Below are positions 51,260 to 52,947 of a stretch of 52,947 nucleotides of DNA, piece by piece. The number at the start of each line of letters is the position of its first letter. The stretch's first letter is position 1. This stretch comes from Oscillospiraceae bacterium (GTDB taxonomy: Bacteria > Bacillota > Clostridia > Oscillospirales > CAG-272). The notes beneath the pieces are model-generated. The model made no database searches, was not told where the DNA came from, and saw only the letters and a program-made list of their open reading frames with translations. Location of the stretch: contig SVSP01000017.1 of the NCBI GenBank assembly GCA_015064255.1, positions 1 to 52,947 of the forward strand. The letters are read 5' to 3'. Made by a program: the position numbers and the translations under genes.

Positions 51260-52693
51260 CTATTTAGTTATATATTTTTGTTCCGGACTTTTAGGATGTG
51301 CGGGATTACTAAGTCTAATTTTGCCACACTCCACAAGAGGTGTTATATAGGTTTTCATTGCGTATGGTATTGATTTTATACCTAAAAAATCAGCCAACTC
51401 TTTTCGTGTGCGATAAACCGAGCAGAAGGCTAAAATATCCTCAGAAGAAATGATTCGTTTTTTGTCTTCTTCTGCTTCTCCATACAAAGTAACTTTGAAC
51501 GAGCCACGAGAATCTTCAAATTGTGGCATAGGTAATCCACGTTCTTTCATTTCACGTCGTACGGTTGGAATTCCAGAATATCTATTTTCGGTTATACTCA
51601 AAGTTTCTAACGCAGTAGCTAGCAACGGATTTCGCGTATCAGCTTGAATTTGACCTAGTTGGTCTAATGATATTCTACCATAAAGACCGCCTGGATTTGT
51701 TACAACAAGTCTATCCGGATAAATTTGCAATTGAATTGGCATACCTTCCGTATGAATACTGTAATCTCTGTGAACTAATGCGTTTAACAGCACCTCTCTA
51801 ACCGCGGTAATTGGATAATCACCTACATCTTTTCGCTCACCTGTATACGAATCAATTATAGTTTTTGTTCTGGTATTTTTTCTTACGAAATTAATAGCAC
51901 CCGTCAGCATTTCTTTGATAGATCCCTCAATTCTAGCATTATCTATAAAGCGTTCATTATTGCTTCCTAAATCACCGATATTGTTAGTTGGGAGCACCGT
52001 TGCAATAATACAAAGCTGAGGAAAATATGCTTGGGGATATAATGCAAACATTAGCGTAGTAGATAATGAATATTCGCCATTAACAGTTATGCTCATCAGT
52101 TCCATTATCTGCTCTTTATCAAGTCTAGATAAATTCGGTTTATTGGTTGATAAAAGTGCTATATAATCGTCTAAAGCTTTCTCATCTAACGATTTTAAAG
52201 TAACCCTTGGAATAGGACGTATATCATCTTGATATTTCTTTCTATAGGCTTCATAACTATATATTTCATATTCCGTCATGGGTTCATCATTAGTTCCTAC
52301 ACGAACATAAGAACCTTTCAATCTGCCTTTTCCGGCATAATAGCAAGGACGATCGGAAATATCAATAGCGGGAATTTCTATAGAGCAAAAATATCGTCCA
52401 TCAGATTCTGCATAAGAAAAAAGAGGCCGAACTTTGGGACACATTGAATCGCATTGTTCTGTGATTTTCTGTTGAATGTCTTGCAAATCGTAGACGCCAC
52501 AACGTTCAAAATTGTTTTTTTCATCAATACCAAAAATTATTACTCCACCATCGTCACGGTTTGAAAAACTTGAAAGTGTATCATAAAATCTCTCCGGGCA
52601 ACCGTGTTTAGCTGCTTTCAATTCAACATTTTGATATTCACTTCTTGATTTTACAACTCCATCAATTAAGTTTAAAAGATTTTCACTTGTCAT
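51260..52693 (-). CDS. Schlafen AlbA_2 domain protein with GHKL-like C-terminal region
   Basis: 477 residues, AT-rich codons unlike its neighbours. N-terminal AlbA_2/Schlafen domain (EYQNVELKAAKHGCPERFYD, SFSNRDDGGVIIFGID) that binds nucleic acid. The centre and C-terminal half resemble the ATPase-like part of RecG-related transcriptional regulators: AVREVLLNALVHRDYSIH, then DRLVVTNPGGLYGRISLDQL. A winged-helix end follows. Annotated in many genomes as ATP-binding or transcriptional regulator; a role in control or defence is not provable here. Whether it belongs to the mobile element is open, because no right att site is seen. Confidence 0.82.
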   Translation of the reverse strand: MTSENLLNLIDGVVKSRSEYQNVELKAAKHGCPERFYDTLSSFSNRDDGGVIIFGIDEKNNFERCGVYDLQDIQQKITEQCDSMCPKVRPLFSYAESDGRYFCSIEIPAIDISDRPCYYAGKGRLKGSYVRVGTNDEPMTEYEIYSYEAYRKKYQDDIRPIPRVTLKSLDEKALDDYIALLSTNKPNLSRLDKEQIMELMSITVNGEYSLSTTLMFALYPQAYFPQLCIIATVLPTNNIGDLGSNNERFIDNARIEGSIKEMLTGAINFVRKNTRTKTIIDSYTGERKDVGDYPITAVREVLLNALVHRDYSIHTEGMPIQLQIYPDRLVVTNPGGLYGRISLDQLGQIQADTRNPLLATALETLSITENRYSGIPTVRREMKERGLPMPQFEDSRGSFKVTLYGEAEEDKKRIISSEDILAFCSVYRTRKELADFLGIKSIPYAMKTYITPLVECGKIRLSNPAHPKSPEQKYITK

Positions 52694-52901
52694 ATCATCA
52701 CCTCGTTATTATTATATACCAAACAAATAAAAAAATCAACAACTTTTCAAAAAAATCAGAAACAAGTTAAATTAATTACGCAACAAATGAAATATCGAAG
52801 AACTAAAATACAACAATTAAAGAAACAACTCAAATTTCATTTCTTTTATAGTTCTTTATTAAAACCAGCACTACGGAGCGCGCGAGACTAACTAAAAAGA
52901 A

Positions 52902-52929
52902 AAATCCGAAAGCAAATACTCTCGGATTT
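52902..52929. terminator. Hairpin near the window end
   Basis: AAATCCGA / TCGGATTT stem. The stretch 52694-52901 is AT-rich and I find no gene there. Confidence 0.5.
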
Positions 52930-52947
52930 ATGTGTAAGGACTATAAA

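Overview
The window looks like a chromosomal segment of an uncultured gut-type Firmicute (class Clostridia, Oscillospirales/Christensenellales-like). This rests on the gene content (ylxM-ffh-rpsP-khpA, mnmE with mnmM/ytqB, glyA, mntP), on AGGAGG-type ribosome binding sites, on TTGACA-17-TATAAT promoters and on palindromic intergenic repeats of clostridial style. The taxonomic call is inference; no rRNA is present.

Layout. 1-10.3 kb is housekeeping: glyA (-), mnmE-mnmM (+), a minus-strand operon (rfbB-like dehydratase, NUDIX, mntP, SIS isomerase, GNAT) and the plus-strand ylxM-ffh-rpsP-khpA operon, which ends at a terminator before the usual rimM-trmD-rplS. 10.3-21.1 kb is a carbohydrate island: three Gfo/Idh/MocA-type proteins, a GH51-type arabinofuranosidase, a sialidase-like lipoprotein, a DMT permease, two AraC regulators and an orphan lipoprotein. 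21.3-29.5 kb is a corrinoid methyltransferase locus: a RACo-like activase, an MtaA-like methyltransferase, a DUF2284 protein, one reading frame joining an AraC regulator to a corrinoid protein, and three further URO-D/MtaA-fold proteins. 29.7-39 kb has an AraC-GH43 xylosidase pair, a 1162-residue repeat-rich surface protein, the 3' ghost of a second GH43 gene, a MATE exporter and a putative clan GH-A glycosidase.

39.0-39.6 kb is a tandem array of terminator/tRNA-like units ending in the 3' half of a tRNA-Ser(UGA), broken at the anticodon stem. This is the scar of an integrative element. Beyond it base composition and codon use change: a beta-helix lipoprotein, a membrane-anchored GH36-like enzyme and an AraC regulator (cargo), a sigma-like HTH protein, a hairpin-rich probable oriT, mobC, a MOB relaxase with a second gene nested in another frame, an excisionase-like gene and an integrase that lost its catalytic C-terminus. 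An AT-rich Schlafen/AlbA_2 regulator closes the window.

How it may work together. The island and the mobile cargo encode capture and trimming of plant-type glycans (arabinofuranosidase, xylosidase, galactosidase-like) under local AraC regulators. The methyltransferase locus would move methyl groups from an unknown donor through the corrinoid protein, with RACo reactivating oxidised cobalt. The most unusual observation is the AraC-corrinoid frame: the corrinoid part keeps its own strong ribosome binding site, and one extra A in an A6 run would restore a stop right after the regulator. The window could therefore encode a B12-coupled transcription factor alongside the free corrinoid protein.
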